From: Kushneria sinocarnis
GTDB taxonomy: Bacteria > Pseudomonadota > Gammaproteobacteria > Pseudomonadales > Halomonadaceae
Length of the DNA: 64,000 nucleotides
Reading direction: 5' to 3'
NCBI RefSeq assembly: GCF_003633775.1
Contig: NZ_RBIN01000001.1
Span: 186,001-250,000 of the forward strand
Positions 27,488 through 36,285 of the stretch are shown here, piece by piece; position 1 is the stretch's first letter; the number at the start of each line of letters is the position of its first letter. A program made the position numbers and the translations under genes. The notes under the pieces are model-generated. The model ran no database searches and had not been told where the DNA came from. It worked only from the letters and a program-made list of their open reading frames with translations.

Positions 27488-27807
27488 TCGCGCCCGGCGG
27501 GTGCAACATCGCTTTACCTTCCATTACACAAATGTGCTGTCCTGGTGCATTGACTGCCAAACGGTAATCGTTGCGCTCCCTTTCTGTGCATCAGCCTGCC
27601 TCCTGCGGCGCCCATGGTGTCGGCCATACGCAGCAAGTGCTTGAATCCCATCGCTTTCCCGGACAATGGGCCATTCTGGAACACTCCTTGCAACTTTCGG
27701 TCAGTGGCAGGGCATGCCACTGCTCGAGCATGAGGAGTCGTCGCCTCGAGCAGGCGACATGCTTTTCCCCGAAATTCCACAAACATGAACAATCAGGGAA
27801 ATCTTCC
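27488..27807. other. leader/promoter region of the aap operon
   Basis: About 320 bp without a convincing gene. TTGACT at 27550 is a possible -35. The same stretch also has a GG-N10-GC pair (27544/27556) and a GGTGCA hexamer (27544-27549), which resemble weak sigma54 and NtrC half-site signals. An upstream in-frame extension of aapJ through this region has no ribosome site and would bury the signal peptide, so it is not used. Confidence 0.45.
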
Positions 27808-28839
27808 ATGGGAACCTACAAGTCCGCCTTGATGACGCTGGCCGCCGGCACCACCCTTGCCTTCACCCTGACCCATGCCGCCCAGGCGGCAACACTGGAT
27901 GACGTCAAGAGTCGCGGGCAGCTGCGCTGCGGGGTCAGCGATGGCCTCCCCGGTTTCTCCAACCCGGATGCCGATGGCACCTGGCAGGGCATCGACGTGG
28001 AAACCTGCCGCGCCGTGGCAGCCGCCGTACTGGACGACCCCGAAAAGGTGGCCTTCTCGCCGCTGACCGCCAAGGAGCGCTTTACCGCCCTGCAGTCCGG
28101 TGAAGTCGACATGCTCTCGCGCAACACCACCTGGACGGCGTCGCGGGACAACTCCATGGGCCTGAACTTCACCGGCGTGAACTTCTACGATGGCCAGGGC
28201 TTCATGATCCGCAAGGATCTCGGCATCAACAGCGCCACCGAGCTGGATGGCGCCTCGGTCTGCGTGGCGGCGGGTACCACCACCGAGCTCAACCTGGCCG
28301 ACTACTTCCGTGCCAACGACATGGAGTACCAGGCGGTCAGCTTTGATGAATCCAGCCAGACGGCGGCCGGTTTCGACAGCGGCCGCTGTGACGTGCTGAC
28401 CTCCGACTCCTCGCAGCTGGCGGCACTGCGGCTGCAGCTCTCCGAGCCCGACAGCGTCAAGATCCTGCCCGAGCGGATCTCCAAGGAGCCGCTGGGGCCG
28501 GTGGTCCGTCAGGGTGACGATCAGTGGTTCGATATCGTCAAGTGGACCCTGTTTGCCATGATCAACGCCGAAGAGCTGGGCGTGAACAGTGACAATGTCG
28601 ATCAGATGCGTGACAACCCGCCCAATCCCAACGTGGCACGTCTGCTCGGCCAGGATGGCAACTTCGGTCAGCAGATGGGACTGACCAATGACTGGGCCTA
28701 CCGCATCATCAGCGAGGTCGGCAACTACGGTGAGGTCTACGCCGATACCGTGGGGGCCAACTCGCCGCTCGGGATCGAGCGCGGTATCAATGCACTGTGG
28801 AACGACGGCGGCATCATGTACGCCCCGCCGGTTCGCTGA
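27808..28839 (+). CDS. aapJ: general L-amino acid ABC transporter, periplasmic binding protein
   Basis: The 343-residue solute-binding protein has a clear signal peptide (cleavage near THAAQA-ATLDD, residue 27). It has the two-lobed family 3 fold: RGQLRCGVSDGLPGF, GIDVETCRAVAAAVL, and TALQSGEVDMLSRNTTWT. AapJ captures many L-amino acids for the AapQMP importer. The AGGGAA ribosome site is 7 nt before the ATG at 27808. It heads an operon with two permeases, an ATPase and a RidA-type gene. Two strong hairpins follow it, which may keep binding-protein mRNA in excess. Confidence 0.92.
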   Translation: MGTYKSALMTLAAGTTLAFTLTHAAQAATLDDVKSRGQLRCGVSDGLPGFSNPDADGTWQGIDVETCRAVAAAVLDDPEKVAFSPLTAKERFTALQSGEVDMLSRNTTWTASRDNSMGLNFTGVNFYDGQGFMIRKDLGINSATELDGASVCVAAGTTTELNLADYFRANDMEYQAVSFDESSQTAAGFDSGRCDVLTSDSSQLAALRLQLSEPDSVKILPERISKEPLGPVVRQGDDQWFDIVKWTLFAMINAEELGVNSDNVDQMRDNPPNPNVARLLGQDGNFGQQMGLTNDWAYRIISEVGNYGEVYADTVGANSPLGIERGINALWNDGGIMYAPPVR

Positions 28840-28860
28840 ACGCGGCTGATTGAGCGAACT

Positions 28861-28892
28861 CCGGCGGGGGCTTTACGCGAGGTCCCCGCCGG
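28861..28892 (+). repeat. intercistronic hairpin 1 between aapJ and aapQ
   Basis: CCGGCGGGG and CCCCGCCGG form a perfect 9-bp stem with a 14-nt loop, 21 bp after the aapJ stop. Such structures commonly stabilise binding-protein mRNA or reduce read-through into permease genes. Confidence 0.6.
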
Positions 28893-28907
28893 GTCTGCAG
28901 ACCCCGT

Positions 28908-28934
28908 GACCTGCCGGCCAGATCCCGGCAGGTC
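28908..28934 (+). repeat. intercistronic hairpin 2 between aapJ and aapQ
   Basis: GACCTGCCGG and CCGGCAGGTC form a perfect 10-bp stem with a 7-nt loop, directly after hairpin 1 and 30 bp before aapQ. Confidence 0.6.
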
Positions 28935-28963
28935 GTCGGATCGATCCAGGCGGAGAAGCGTCA

Positions 28964-30154
28964 ATGCTGCGTCCTTCCTCATCCATTCCCCGCCGCGGCC
29001 GCGGGCCGCTGTGGCGTGACCCGGCCGTCCGGGCACTGGCCACCCAGGTGATCCTGCTGATCGCACTGGTGGCCGTGATCGGTTTGCTGATCCACAACAC
29101 CCTGGTCAATCTCGAGGCCCGCGGGATCAATACCGGCTTCGGTTTTCTTGACGGTCGCGCGGGATTTCCCATCTCGCAGACACTGATCCAGTACACCAGT
29201 GACAGTACCTATGGCCGGACCTTTGCCGTCGGGCTGCTCAATACCCTGCTGGTCTCGGTGCTGGGCATCGTGGCGGCCACCCTCATCGGCTTTCTGGTCG
29301 GCATTGCCCGCCTGTCACCGAACTGGCTGCTGGCACGGCTGGCGGCCTGCTATGTCGAGCTCTTTCGCAATATTCCGCTGCTGCTGCAGATCCTGTTCTG
29401 GTATTTCGCGGTGCTGCGCTCGCTGCCCTCGCCGCGCCAGAGCATTTCGATGTTCGATGCCTTCTTTTTCAACGTGCGCGGCATGGTGATGCCGGCGCCC
29501 GAAACCCAGCCCGCCTTTGTCGCGGTCTGGGTGGCGCTGCTAGTAGCCATCGTCGCCACCGTGGGGCTGGTCATCTACGGCCGCCGGCGCCAGGCTGCCA
29601 CCGGCCGGGCCCTGCCGGTGGGGTGGATCGGCACGATGCTGATCATCGGCCTGCCGATCGTGGCCTATTTCGTGACCGGCCGGCCCCTGAACTGGTCGGT
29701 GCCCGAGCTGGGCGGTTTCAACTTCCGCGGCGGCATGCACGTACTGCCGGAACTGCTGGCGCTGTGGCTGGCACTGTCGATCTACACGGCGGCCTTCATC
29801 GCCGAGATCGTGCGCTCGGGCATCCAGTCGGTCCCGGGCGGCCAGACGGAAGCGGCCCGCTCGCTGTCGCTGCCGGGCGGCCTGACCCTGCGCAGGATCG
29901 TGCTGCCGCAGGCGATGCGGGTGATCATTCCGCAGATCACCAGCCAGTATCTCAATCTGACCAAGAACTCCTCGCTGGCCACGGCGATCGGCTACCCCGA
30001 TCTGGTGGCGGTCTTTGCCGGCACCACGCTCAACCAGACCGGCCAGGCGATCGAGATCATCGCCATGACCATGGCGGTCTATCTGATCATCAGCCTGGTG
30101 ATCTCGCTGCTGATGAACATCTACAACGCGCGCGTCGCGCTCAGGGAGCGTTGA
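28964..30154 (+). CDS. aapQ: general L-amino acid ABC transporter permease AapQ
   Basis: A 396-residue inner-membrane permease of the polar amino acid (HisMQ) family, in the long form that Aap/Bzt systems use. It has extra N-terminal helices and a periplasmic insert between residues about 60 and 150. The coupling EAA loop reads QTEAARSLSLPGGLTLRRIVLPQA. GGAGAAG precedes the ATG. It pairs with AapM, whose start lies 1 bp after its stop codon. Confidence 0.92.
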   Translation: MLRPSSSIPRRGRGPLWRDPAVRALATQVILLIALVAVIGLLIHNTLVNLEARGINTGFGFLDGRAGFPISQTLIQYTSDSTYGRTFAVGLLNTLLVSVLGIVAATLIGFLVGIARLSPNWLLARLAACYVELFRNIPLLLQILFWYFAVLRSLPSPRQSISMFDAFFFNVRGMVMPAPETQPAFVAVWVALLVAIVATVGLVIYGRRRQAATGRALPVGWIGTMLIIGLPIVAYFVTGRPLNWSVPELGGFNFRGGMHVLPELLALWLALSIYTAAFIAEIVRSGIQSVPGGQTEAARSLSLPGGLTLRRIVLPQAMRVIIPQITSQYLNLTKNSSLATAIGYPDLVAVFAGTTLNQTGQAIEIIAMTMAVYLIISLVISLLMNIYNARVALRER

Positions 30155-30155
30155 G

Positions 30156-31232
30156 ATGAGTTCCGACATGATTGCAGCGCGTCCGGCCCCCGATCAGCGT
30201 CACGGCATCGTCGGCTGGCTGCGCGCCAACCTCTTTTCCGGGCCGATCAACTCGATCGTCACGGTGGTGGTGCTGGCCCTTCTGGTGCGCCTGCTGTGGC
30301 CGGTGCTTGACTGGGCGCTGATTGACGCCGACTGGGTCGGGAGCACGCGCCAGGCCTGTACCGGTGATGGCGCCTGCTGGGTCTTCATTTCGGTACGACT
30401 CAACCAGATCGTCTATGGCTTCTATCCGGAGGCGATGCGCTGGCGGGTCGATATCGTCTTTGCCCTGTTTGCCTTGCTGGCGATTCCCCGGCTGCCGTTC
30501 AAGCGCATCGTCGGCGTGTTTGCCCTGATCGGCTTTCCCGTCATCGCCTGGGTGCTGCTGCTGGGCGGCGTGTTCGGGCTCACGCCGGTACCCACCCGCC
30601 AGTGGGGCGGGCTGATGCTGACGCTCACCATTGCCGCGGTCGGCATCGTCGGCTCGCTGCCGATCGGTGTGCTGCTGGCGCTGGGGCGACGCTCGAAGAT
30701 GCCGCTGGTCAAGGGTGCCAGCGTGGTCTTCATCGAGTTCTGGCGCGGCGTGCCGCTGATCACCGTGCTGTTCATGGCCTCGGTGATGCTGCCGCTGTTT
30801 GCCCCGGCCGGTACCGAGTTCGACAAGCTGCTGCGCGCCCTGATCGGCATCATGCTGTTCTGGAGCGCCTACATGGCCGAGGTGGTGCGCAGTGGCCTGC
30901 AGGCGATCCCGACGGGGCAGGGCGAGGCCGGCGCCGCGCTCGGGCTGAGCTACTGGCAGCGGATGGGCCTGATCATCCTGCCCCAGGCGCTCAAGCTGGT
31001 GATTCCCGGCATCGTCAACACCTTCATTGCGCTGTTCAAGGATACCTCGCTGGTGCTGATCATCGGTCTGTTCGATCTGCTGGCGGTGATCCAGTCGGGT
31101 CTGACCGATTCCGCCTGGCTGGGCTTTGCCATCGAAGGCTATGTCTTTGCGGCGCTGGTCTACTGGGTCTTCTGCTTCTCGATGTCGCGCTACAGCCAGT
31201 ACATCGAGCGGCGGCTGCATACCGGCCACTGA
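30156..31232 (+). CDS. aapM: general L-amino acid ABC transporter permease AapM
   Basis: The second permease subunit (358 residues) of the Aap importer. Several transmembrane helices are visible, and the EAA loop region reads GQGEAGAALGLSYWQRMGLIILPQALK. The family-specific extended N-terminal part has LDWALIDADWVG. The start follows the aapQ stop by 1 bp, so translation is probably coupled and the subunits are made in equal amount. The ATPase gene follows 57 bp later. Confidence 0.92.
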   Translation: MSSDMIAARPAPDQRHGIVGWLRANLFSGPINSIVTVVVLALLVRLLWPVLDWALIDADWVGSTRQACTGDGACWVFISVRLNQIVYGFYPEAMRWRVDIVFALFALLAIPRLPFKRIVGVFALIGFPVIAWVLLLGGVFGLTPVPTRQWGGLMLTLTIAAVGIVGSLPIGVLLALGRRSKMPLVKGASVVFIEFWRGVPLITVLFMASVMLPLFAPAGTEFDKLLRALIGIMLFWSAYMAEVVRSGLQAIPTGQGEAGAALGLSYWQRMGLIILPQALKLVIPGIVNTFIALFKDTSLVLIIGLFDLLAVIQSGLTDSAWLGFAIEGYVFAALVYWVFCFSMSRYSQYIERRLHTGH

Positions 31233-31289
31233 GCCATCACGGCGGCCGGCCCAAGCTGCCGCCGCCCCGCTGACAACAGGAGTGCTGTG

Positions 31290-32054
31290 ATGAGTGAAGC
31301 CAGCGCAACCGTGACCGATCAATCGATGATCTCCATCAATCGGCTCAACAAGTGGTACGGCGACTTTCATGTCCTGCGGGACATCGATCTCGAAGTGGCG
31401 AAGGGCGAGCGTATCGTCATCTGCGGGCCGTCGGGGTCGGGCAAGTCGACGCTGATCCGCTGCATCAACCACCTCGAGCGCCATCAGCAGGGCGACATCA
31501 CCGTCGGTGGTGTCCACATGACCAATGACATCAAGCGCATCGAACAGATCCGGCGCAATGTCGGCATGGTCTTTCAGCACTTCAACCTCTTTCCCCACCT
31601 GACGGTGCTGGAGAACTGCTGCCTGTCGCCCATCTGGGTACAGAAGAAGCCGCGCCGCGAGGCCGAAAGGACGGCCATGGAGTATCTTGAGCGGGTGCGT
31701 ATCGCCAATCAGGCGCAGAAGTACCCCGGTCAGCTCTCCGGCGGCCAGCAGCAGCGCGTGGCGATTGCCCGGGCGCTGTGCATGCATCCCGAGGTGATGC
31801 TGTTCGACGAACCGACCTCGGCGCTCGACCCGGAGATGATCAAGGAAGTGCTCGACGTCATGATCGAACTCGCCCGCGAAGGCATGACCATGCTCTGCGT
31901 AACCCATGAGATGGGCTTTGCCAAAACGGTCGCCGACCGGGTGATCTTCATGGACGAGGGGCAGATCGTGGAATCGGCACCGCCGCAGGCGCTCTTCAAC
32001 AATCCGCAGTCGCCGCGCACGAAGGAATTCCTCAGCCAGATTCTGGGCCACTGA
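31290..32054 (+). CDS. aapP: general L-amino acid ABC transporter ATP-binding protein AapP
   Basis: The 254-residue ATPase powers the AapJQMP importer. Walker A is [10 protein letters not shown], the Q-loop lies in [17 protein letters not shown], the ABC signature is LSGGQQQR, Walker B is [14 protein letters not shown], and the switch His is in VTHEMGF. I start at ATG 31290 because AGGAG lies 7 nt upstream; a GTG directly before it (31287) would be too close to the ribosome site. Confidence 0.94.
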   Translation: MSEASATVTDQSMISINRLNKWYGDFHVLRDIDLEVAKGERIVICGPSGSGKSTLIRCINHLERHQQGDITVGGVHMTNDIKRIEQIRRNVGMVFQHFNLFPHLTVLENCCLSPIWVQKKPRREAERTAMEYLERVRIANQAQKYPGQLSGGQQQRVAIARALCMHPEVMLFDEPTSALDPEMIKEVLDVMIELAREGMTMLCVTHEMGFAKTVADRVIFMDEGQIVESAPPQALFNNPQSPRTKEFLSQILGH

Positions 32055-32073
32055 GCCAGGGCCCGGACCATCC

Positions 32074-32099
32074 GCACTGCTGCCGGTCGGCGGCAGTGC
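32074..32099 (+). terminator. hairpin between aapP and the RidA-family gene
   Basis: GCACTGCTGCC and GGCGGCAGTGC form an 11-bp stem with one T-G wobble and a GGTC loop. No T-tract follows, so it may attenuate and not fully stop transcription. Confidence 0.45.
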
Positions 32100-32117
32100 C
32101 CCGCCACGAGAGTCACC

Positions 32118-32531
32118 ATGATTCAGAAGATGATGTGTGCCGGCGCCCCGCAGCCGATTGCGCCCTTTTCCCACGCCTGCCGGGTCAACGATCTGGTATT
32201 CATTACCGGCCAGATGCCGACCGTACCGGAGACCAACGAGATGCTGCTGGGTACCTTTACCGAGCAGACGCATCGGGTGATGCAGAATCTCGCCATCGTT
32301 CTCGCCGAGGTGGGCACTCACTTCGATTACGTGGTGCAGGCACGGGTATTCATTACCAACATGGGACACTTCGAAGAGGTCAATGCCATCTACCGCAGCT
32401 ACTTCAGCGACCCCCTGCCGACACGTACCTGCATCGGCGTCACCGGCCTGGCCGGCGGCGCCGATGTGGAAGTCGACATGATTGCCTGGATTCCGCCTGA
32501 CGGGGCGTCGTCCGCGGTTTCGGGGTGGTGA
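32118..32531 (+). CDS. RidA-family (YjgF/YER057c/UK114) protein
   Basis: A 137-residue member of the RidA superfamily, which hydrolyses reactive enamine/imine intermediates from PLP enzymes or acts on related compounds. FITGQMP, QNLAIVLAEVGTHFDYVVQARVFITNM and LPTRTCIGVTGL are all family blocks; the Arg in PTRT matches the carboxylate-binding Arg of active RidA. Its position after aapJQMP suggests a link with amino acid breakdown. It may be a paralog (Rid1-7 type) and not RidA itself, so no symbol is given. Confidence 0.85.
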   Translation: MIQKMMCAGAPQPIAPFSHACRVNDLVFITGQMPTVPETNEMLLGTFTEQTHRVMQNLAIVLAEVGTHFDYVVQARVFITNMGHFEEVNAIYRSYFSDPLPTRTCIGVTGLAGGADVEVDMIAWIPPDGASSAVSGW

Positions 32532-32964
32532 TACCCGTGGGCCGCCCATGGTGCGCGTTTGACAGCTGACGGAGGGTATCTACCTTGGATAGGCCCGAGC
32601 CATGGAAGGCCTTGGGAGACGCCCGGAGCGGAGGCTCCGGGACAGGCACCACCGGTTCATGGAGCGACCGACATTGATTGCCCTGTGGGTGTCACTGGCC
32701 GACATATCGCCGATCCTGGCGCTGCTGCCCTCCACCCTGCTGAGCCTGGGGGCGATGGCGTGGCTGGCGAGAGGGGCGACGATCCGGTCAGGGTGTCGGC
32801 CGAACAGCAGGGAGCTGCAGGAGTAATAGTACCTGACGGGGCATGGTCGGGCTGCCAGACATTCGCCCGTGGAGCTCGGGGACCGGCTGTCCTGGCGCTC
32901 AAGCTGCCCGGGGGCCAGCCGTTAATGGAAGCAATCTTCCGTTACATCTGGTCCCGAGGCTTTC
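32532..32964. other. 433-bp intergenic region before the chemoreceptor gene
   Basis: No gene is convincing here. A TTGACA hexamer at 32559 is a good -35, with TACCTT 16 bp on as a poor -10. About 35 bp later lies a perfect 8-bp hairpin (32622-32641). A frame at 32659-32826 would encode a short hydrophobic peptide without a clear ribosome site. The region could be a long leader or hold a small RNA. Confidence 0.45.
32622..32641 (+). repeat. 8-bp hairpin with GGAG loop
   Basis: CCCGGAGC and GCTCCGGG flank the loop GGAG. The exposed loop resembles a Csr/Rsm (GGA-in-loop) binding site, although the fuller ANGGA context is not present. Confidence 0.4.
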
Positions 32965-34842
32965 ATGCTGCACTCCCTGCGTGCTCGTATTCTGGCGATC
33001 TGTATCGCCATCATCGTGCTTTCCCTGATCATCACCGGCGCCGCTACCTGGTGGGTCACGGCCCACTACAATGACAGGACCATCGCCAGTGATCTGAAGG
33101 CGATTGCCGCCGGGCACGTGATGGCGATTGCCGACTGGAGTGAAAACCAGAAGCGGCTGGTGGAGTCGATCGGCGAGCGGGCGCTGGGGGACGATGCCTC
33201 CTCGGCGATGGCGCTGATCCAGCAGGCCAGCCGCTTCTCGATGGTCTATGCCGGCTACCCGGATGACGCTTTCGTCTCGGGCAGCGACTGGACGCCGCCG
33301 GAAGACTTCCGGCCCACCCAGCGCATCTGGTACCAGCAGGCCGCCGAGGCCGGCCATACCGTGGCCACCGAGCCCTACATGGATGCCGCTACCCACGCGC
33401 TGGCGGTGCCCTTTGCCACCCCGGTGATGCAAGCCGGCCGGGTGGCAGCCGTGGTCGCCGGCGACATGCCGCTGGATCAGGTGGTGGCCAACGTGACCTC
33501 GATCGCGCCCACCGAGCACAGCTACGCCTTCCTGGTGAATGATCAGGGCACCCTGATTGCCCATCCCGATACCGAACTGGCCCTCAAGCCGGCCACCGAG
33601 GTCGACAGCGAGCTCACCGCGCAGTGGCTCGGTCAGGCGGCACAGAGTGGCCGGGTGCAGGATGTCACGCTGAATGGCATCGATGAGCGGGTACTGGCCG
33701 AGCAGATTCCCGGGACCAATTGGACGCTGGTGATCGCGCTCAACGAGCGCGAGGCACTGGCCGGGCTCTACAGTGCCGCTTCCACCATGCTGGTGGCGCT
33801 TTTGATTACCGCGCTGATTGCGGCAGGCGTGCTGTGGGCCGCCCTGACACCGAGCTTTCGCCGGCTCGCCCGGGTACGTGATGCCCTTGGCGATATCGCC
33901 ACCGGCGACGGCGATCTCTCCCGACGCCTGACCATTCACGGTCGCGATGAGGTCGCCGGTATTGCCAACGCCTTCAACGCCTTTGCCGAGCGCATCAACG
34001 AGGTGCTGCTGCGGGTCCGTCGCAGCAGCGAGTCGGTGCGCATGGCCTCCGACGAGATCACCCAGGGCAGTCAGGATCTCTCGCGGCGTACCGAGCAGAC
34101 GGCGGCGAGCCTCGAGGAGTCGGCAGCGGCAGTCGAGGAGCTGGCCGGCACCACCGACCAGTCGGCCCATTCGGCGCGCAGCGCCAGCGCGGTGGCCAGC
34201 GAGACCACGACCATGGCGCGCCAGGGCGGCGAGCGCATGGAGGCCGTCAGTCAGGCCATGCAGCGCATGCGGGACTCCGCCCAGCAGATCGATGGCATCG
34301 TCGAGATGATCGATTCGATCGCCTTTCAGACCAACCTGCTGGCCCTCAACGCGTCGGTCGAGGCCGCGCGGGCAGGTGAGCACGGGCGCGGCTTTGCCGT
34401 GGTCGCCGAGGAGGTGCGCGGGCTGGCCAATCGCAGCACCGAGGCGGCCCGCGAGATCAAGGGGCTGATCGCCCAGTCCGGTGAGCAGACGGCGGCCGGT
34501 GTCGCCGAGGTTGAAGCCGCCGATGGCGCCATGCGCGAGATCGTGCGACGCATCGAGGAGGTCAGCGGCATGCTGGCGGAGCTCAGTGGTGCCGCCGAGG
34601 AGCAGGCTACCGGGATCGGCCAGGTCAACCAGGCGGTTTCCCAGCTTGATGGCATGACCCAGCAGAACGCCGCGCTGGTGGAGCAGTCGGCGGCTGCCAG
34701 CGAAGCGCTGCATCAGCAGGCGCTGGAGCTGGCCGACAGCGTGGCGGCCTTCCGGCTGCGCGAGGAAGACAGCGGGCAGTCCGGGGAAGCGGACTTGCGC
34801 GCCCGTCGTGAAGCCACTGATGAAACGGCAGCCCCGGCCTGA
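32965..34842 (+). CDS. methyl-accepting chemotaxis protein with dCache sensor
   Basis: A 625-residue transmembrane chemoreceptor. TM1 spans about residues 8-31, and a periplasmic dCache-like ligand domain (about 35-270) contains [13 protein letters not shown] and [19 protein letters not shown]2 spans about 273-296 and is followed by a HAMP domain ([18 protein letters not shown]). The signalling domain has the conserved tip [21 protein letters not shown], and methylation helices surround it. There is no C-terminal NWETF-type tether. dCache receptors often bind amino acids or organic acids, which would suit the aap operon upstream, but that is inference. Confidence 0.9.
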   Translation: MLHSLRARILAICIAIIVLSLIITGAATWWVTAHYNDRTIASDLKAIAAGHVMAIADWSENQKRLVESIGERALGDDASSAMALIQQASRFSMVYAGYPDDAFVSGSDWTPPEDFRPTQRIWYQQAAEAGHTVATEPYMDAATHALAVPFATPVMQAGRVAAVVAGDMPLDQVVANVTSIAPTEHSYAFLVNDQGTLIAHPDTELALKPATEVDSELTAQWLGQAAQSGRVQDVTLNGIDERVLAEQIPGTNWTLVIALNEREALAGLYSAASTMLVALLITALIAAGVLWAALTPSFRRLARVRDALGDIATGDGDLSRRLTIHGRDEVAGIANAFNAFAERINEVLLRVRRSSESVRMASDEITQGSQDLSRRTEQTAASLEESAAAVEELAGTTDQSAHSARSASAVASETTTMARQGGERMEAVSQAMQRMRDSAQQIDGIVEMIDSIAFQTNLLALNASVEAARAGEHGRGFAVVAEEVRGLANRSTEAAREIKGLIAQSGEQTAAGVAEVEAADGAMREIVRRIEEVSGMLAELSGAAEEQATGIGQVNQAVSQLDGMTQQNAALVEQSAAASEALHQQALELADSVAAFRLREEDSGQSGEADLRARREATDETAAPA

Positions 34843-34876
34843 TCGTGGGTCTGGCCGGCTACCGGAGTGCACTGCC

Positions 34877-35104
34877 ATGCTGAAACTCGGATTCGTCCGT
34901 ACCCTTGTCACGCGCACTGCCGGGGCCTGCCTGCTGCTGGTGATGGCGGCCCTGGTAGGACATGCGCTGCTGGCCATGAGTCACATGCAGGCGACTCCGG
35001 ACGAGCGTCCCGGCGAGGCAAAAGAACAGCCGAGCGGTGCCCCGCCGGCTGCAGCGGGCAGTGCCTTCCGGTTGGTGACGGAGAGCGCTGCCGCCGGGGC
35101 GTAA
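34877..35104 (+). CDS. putative small single-pass membrane protein
   Basis: A possible 75-residue protein with one strong hydrophobic segment (GACLLLVMAALVGHALLAM, about residues 15-33) and a polar, Pro/Ala/Glu-rich tail. It starts 34 bp after the chemoreceptor gene on the same strand, with GGAG 10 nt before the ATG. I recognise no family. Short length and lack of motifs make it uncertain; a fortuitous frame remains possible. Confidence 0.4.
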   Translation: MLKLGFVRTLVTRTAGACLLLVMAALVGHALLAMSHMQATPDERPGEAKEQPSGAPPAAAGSAFRLVTESAAAGA

Positions 35105-35117
35105 CGCCCCGGTCGGT

Positions 35118-36158
35118 TCAGGTGACCGAGAGGAGGGTCCAGGGGGCTTCGCTGGCATAACGCTCGTCACGGGTGTCGCCGAGGCTCCCCAGCGCCATCT
35201 CGCGATCGTTGTCATAGGCGACCAGCAGGCGATTGGCATCGAGCACGGCCAGGCCTTCGGCCTTGTGTTCGAAGACACGCGGGCCGCCCCGCTCATCCTC
35301 CACCAGCGTCGGTGCGCGCCGGGCATGGAAGTCCTCGAGCGACATCACCCAGAGATAGCCGCCGATGGCGTGCAGCCCTTCCTCTTCGGCTTCGAAGCTG
35401 GTCAGCAGATAGAGCCGGCCGTTGTAGGGGTCATACTCCAGGCTCGACAGGCCGCAGACATGCTCGACCCCTTCATGGGCGCCCGGATCGAAGGCGAACA
35501 GCTCACGCACCTCATCGGTGAAGGTCAGCCGACCCTGCTCGTCAACCTGGTAGTGAGCGCCCACTACGCGGCTGACATAGTCGAAGTCGTCATGCGCCCG
35601 ACCCTGTTCGCGGACACCGAACAGCAGCAGGCCATCATCGCGTTCGGCGGGGATGGCGGCCAGCCCCTCGATCTTGTAGTAGGGCAGGCCGATGGCCTCA
35701 TCGAGTCGCCGGCGCAGCTCCAGCGAGCCGGGCACGCCGTCGCGCGGATCGGGGTCCACGACGCGGATCTGCTCCGGATGGCCCAGCGGCCAGATCAGCA
35801 GGTGGTTCCAGGCGTTGAGCTCATGGCTGTCCTCGGCGATCCGGTCGAAGCCGGTGGTCGCCAGCACATGGCGGCCATCCGCGGTGAGGGCGAAGTCCTC
35901 GTACTTGGTGGCCTGCCTGATGGCATCACTGGTGAAGTACTCGATGCCGCTTTCGATGGGGCCCTCACTGCCCATGGGCACGGCGAAGACGGCCGAGCGT
36001 GACTCACCGGGAATCGGCTTGTCACTGGCCAGAATCAGTCGTTCACCGTCGAACACGGCCGCCGAGATCTCGGCGTTGACCAGTCTGCCCTGCTCGTCGC
36101 GCAGGCCGGTCGGAAAACAGTGCAGCGTACCTTCGCTCAAGATGCTCGTGCGGGTCAT
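35118..36158 (-). CDS. uncharacterised soluble protein, possibly beta-propeller
   Basis: A 347-residue cytosolic-looking protein (no signal peptide). Repeated strand-turn phrases such as FDGERLILASDKPIPG, ADGRHVLATTGFDR, YDPYNGRLYLLTSFE and LDANRLLVAYDND give a propeller-like impression, and the high Asp/Glu content suits a halophile. I do not recognise the family by name. Start at 36158 is chosen because GGAG lies 7 nt upstream. The gene is divergent from fpr. Function unknown; lactonase- or phytase-like activity would be a guess. Confidence 0.7.
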   Translation of the reverse strand: MTRTSILSEGTLHCFPTGLRDEQGRLVNAEISAAVFDGERLILASDKPIPGESRSAVFAVPMGSEGPIESGIEYFTSDAIRQATKYEDFALTADGRHVLATTGFDRIAEDSHELNAWNHLLIWPLGHPEQIRVVDPDPRDGVPGSLELRRRLDEAIGLPYYKIEGLAAIPAERDDGLLLFGVREQGRAHDDFDYVSRVVGAHYQVDEQGRLTFTDEVRELFAFDPGAHEGVEHVCGLSSLEYDPYNGRLYLLTSFEAEEEGLHAIGGYLWVMSLEDFHARRAPTLVEDERGGPRVFEHKAEGLAVLDANRLLVAYDNDREMALGSLGDTRDERYASEAPWTLLSVT

Positions 36159-36285
36159 TGAACAGCTCCATCCGTTCGGGTCACGGTGCATCGGGCGGGC
36201 GATGGTTCCCCCCCTGCGCCGTGACGATTAGAATGTGTGCATTGGATTGTTTCGCAAATGCGAGTCATTTTTGGGGGTTATATCC

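Noticed and set aside
27571-27807. N-terminal extension of aapJ
   Set aside because: It would place 79 residues before a good signal peptide, and the AGGGAA ribosome site is at 27795-27800.
30141-32549. 802-codon frame antisense to aapM, aapP and the RidA gene
   Set aside because: Overlaps three well-identified genes and shows no domain.
32559-33074. 171-codon plus-strand frame before the chemoreceptor
   Set aside because: Overlaps the receptor start in another frame, lacks motifs and starts inside the TTGACA region.
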